From: Chromera velia
Lineage: Eukaryota; Sar; Chromeraceae
Direction of reading: 5' to 3'
Assembly: GCA_018398765.1 (NCBI GenBank)
Contig: JAHBMJ010004517.1
Location: forward strand, 25,001-69,588
DNA length: 44,588 nt
Made by a program: the position numbers and the translations under genes. This document shows positions 42,876 to 44,588 of this stretch, one piece after another. Position 1 is the first letter of the stretch, and the number at the start of each line of letters is the position of its first letter. The notes below the pieces were generated by a model. The model searched no databases. It saw nothing but the letters and a program-made list of their open reading frames with translations, and was not told the DNA's origin.

Positions 42876-44588
42876 GGAGGGCAAACAGTTTCGCAAGCAA
42901 ATATATAATGTGGATGGGTCTCCATTCCGAGCAGTCAGGAGAGGGGGGGCCTTTCAGAACCGGAACTACACGGATCAAATTCCAAAGAGACGGCCAATAG
43001 GAATAATGATGAAATAAATTAAAGAGGACAAAAAGAAGGAAACGAGAAAGGGGAGAGGAGCTGAAACAAAGGTCAAGATGCCTGGGGGAAACGCTCCCAA
43101 TTCGGTCAGCCTTACTCGTATCGATCGATCGGAGGGCACCGATAATCCTTTTATAAGAGAAGGCCAGGGGAGGAGGGGGGGAAGAGAGAAAGAAAGCAGG
43201 GGAAGCAACTGGAAGAGGAGGAAGCCCTTCACCCTCAAATACAGAGGCCCAAAAATCGGTAAAAGCCGCGGAGGTCGGTCTGTCTCCCCCATCTCTCGTA
43301 CTGCTCGTTTCCCTCTTCCACCTCCAAATCGCCGAGGGGTCGGTTGCAGCCTCCCTTGCTAACCTCTCTGCTTGCCTGTTAGCATGTTTAATTTCTTTAC
43401 GGGCAAACAGTCTCTTCCTTGTCCTGCGAAGGGACTCAAGCTTTCGCTTCACACTCTGGGTGGGACCTCCCCGGTCACCTTCATCTGCCCCCCATATTCC
43501 TCTCAGGTCCTTCCATTCTCTCTCGGCCTCTCTCACCTCCCTTTGTTTAGCCGAACATTCCTCATCCCACCAGTCTGGCCGGGACGACTCCCGTTGACTT
43601 ATCTCCTTTCTTTTTTTCTTGTCTTCCTTTCTGCCTCCCATCCCTACCCCTTTGGAATTCCCACTGGCTAGGCATGTTTGCCAGGAGTCAGAAATCTGTC
43701 GTAACTGCTCTGTCAGAGAGAAAGACACTGCATCTGATGGGGGTGGTTCGGGCGGAGGTTTTAGGGGATCGAAGAAGTGGGGAACAGCGTCTTCCCACTC
43801 CTGCGCTTGATGTAAACCCTCATTCCATAAGTCTAGCCCCCCATTCTCTGTAAACGCTTTCAGAAAGAGGGCCACCCCCATCAACTCATCGTCGCAGACA
43901 GGGATACATCTGCTTACTTCACCCAGATGAGAGAGAAGCCGGAAAAGGGATGAGTTAGAAATACATTCATGTATAGACAAAGAGGGAGGAGAAGAGAAGT
44001 CAAGAGAAAGAGAGACAGCCGCATGCTGCTTTGCGACCTCAGGACGTGACTCGACCATGTAAGAAGAGAGATAACAAAGAAGCAGAGGGTCAATCAAAGG
44101 AATGTCAATTACCGACTTAGACTTCCCACTCTTAAAGGTCCATGCCCCGGTTAGTCTGACCTCCACCCCCCTTCTTTCATCCTTTAGGTGCAGACCAGTG
44201 GCTGGCAGGAAGTTGGACTTCTTGCAAAGCGAGTAAAGGATCTAACGACCTGCTTCGTCAAGATATGAACATAGAGACTTACGCATGAATTCAAGTGAGT
44301 GTCCGTCTGTATTCCTATTCCCTTCATACCCCATCCCGGTTTCAGTGTCTATTTCCCTTTCCCATGTAACCCCTTTTGGGCACTCGCTAGCCAGGTATAC
44401 ATTCAGGTCCCTCATCACCATTTGTAGATCTGACAGGGGGACAGCACATAACGCCTCCAACAATTCTTCCCTCTCTTTATTTACCCATTCTCTGGAACCT
44501 CTATGGTCCGAATTGGCATGCAGAAAATACATACCGAAGACGTGCAGCGTTCGGGTACGTGGACTATCTTTCCCCTCCCCCCCCCCCC

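Larger units (their letters stand above)
39534..44588 (-). mobile_element. Decayed non-LTR (LINE) retrotransposon, 5' end beyond the window
   Basis: Read on the minus strand, the order is endonuclease (44532-43900), linker, reverse transcriptase (about 43200-41745), C-terminal region (to about 40836), a 3' region with microsatellites, and a CTTTAACGCCATA end followed by (CAT)n at 39534-39551. RT motifs are visible: WRPI, FVDFSKAFDKAPRG, GVKQGDPLSP, and LGYADDLVLFG with the catalytic YADD at 42208-42197, then a LYGLE thumb motif. The endonuclease keeps RPDWWDEEC and SGKSKSVID, but the usual GDFN motif reads RDLN. The frame is broken by a short tandem duplication (about 42806-42875), an indel near 42020, and further shifts downstream. 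It is therefore dead as a single ORF. The clade cannot be fixed by eye. Confidence 0.88.

Noticed and set aside
1..44588. tRNA or rRNA genes
   Set aside because: I searched by eye for the conserved T-loop (GGTTCGA) context and rRNA-like blocks and found none convincing.

Overview
The window is nuclear DNA from an intron-rich eukaryote. Most long reading frames are exons that join in phase across GT-AG introns. The intergenic DNA is full of microsatellites, AT-rich islands and transposon remains. My best guess is an alveolate, most likely a chromerid-type alga. This rests on an acylated coiled-coil protein (MGNVC start), a BTB protein with a galactose-binding-like C-terminus, scattered TGCATGCA octamers and general gene style. 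It is an inference, not a proof.

Layout. (1) 1-2572, minus: a La-motif plus RRM RNA-binding protein; its 3' end is unresolved. (2) 3966-8715, minus: an eight-exon gene for a 791-residue BTB/BACK-C2-galactose-binding-like protein. (3) 9493-11499, plus: a single-exon secreted or membrane-inserted orphan with a PPxY motif. (4) 11500-18497: about 7 kb without a confident host gene, holding a 2280-bp DNA transposon (14113-16392) with terminal inverted repeats, an 8-bp target duplication and subterminal AGGTGCA repeats. (5) 18498-19756, minus: a small two-exon orphan with a duplicated, in-phase extra exon in its intron. (6) 20329-21383, plus: a three-exon polytopic membrane protein. (7) 21384-27703: about 6.3 kb of microsatellites and repeat debris. 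(8) 27704-29106, minus: a two-exon protein starting MGNVC with a charged coiled-coil tail. (9) 29940-37202, plus: an eight-exon, 1345-residue orphan with acidic, NLS-like and RGG-rich segments. (10) 37203-44588: a 507-bp MITE with a perfect 8-bp target duplication, a decayed coding remnant, and a decayed minus-strand non-LTR retrotransposon running off the right edge.

The host genes form three head-to-head pairs (8715-/9493+, 19756-/20329+, 29106-/29940+) with 570-830 bp between starts, separated by long repeat-filled gaps. Gene models were built by hand from reading frame, phase and splice sites. About half of the inferred 5' splice sites are GTCAGT, with C at +3 instead of the usual purine. 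This is the most general oddity of the window. No operon, CRISPR, tRNA or rRNA was seen.
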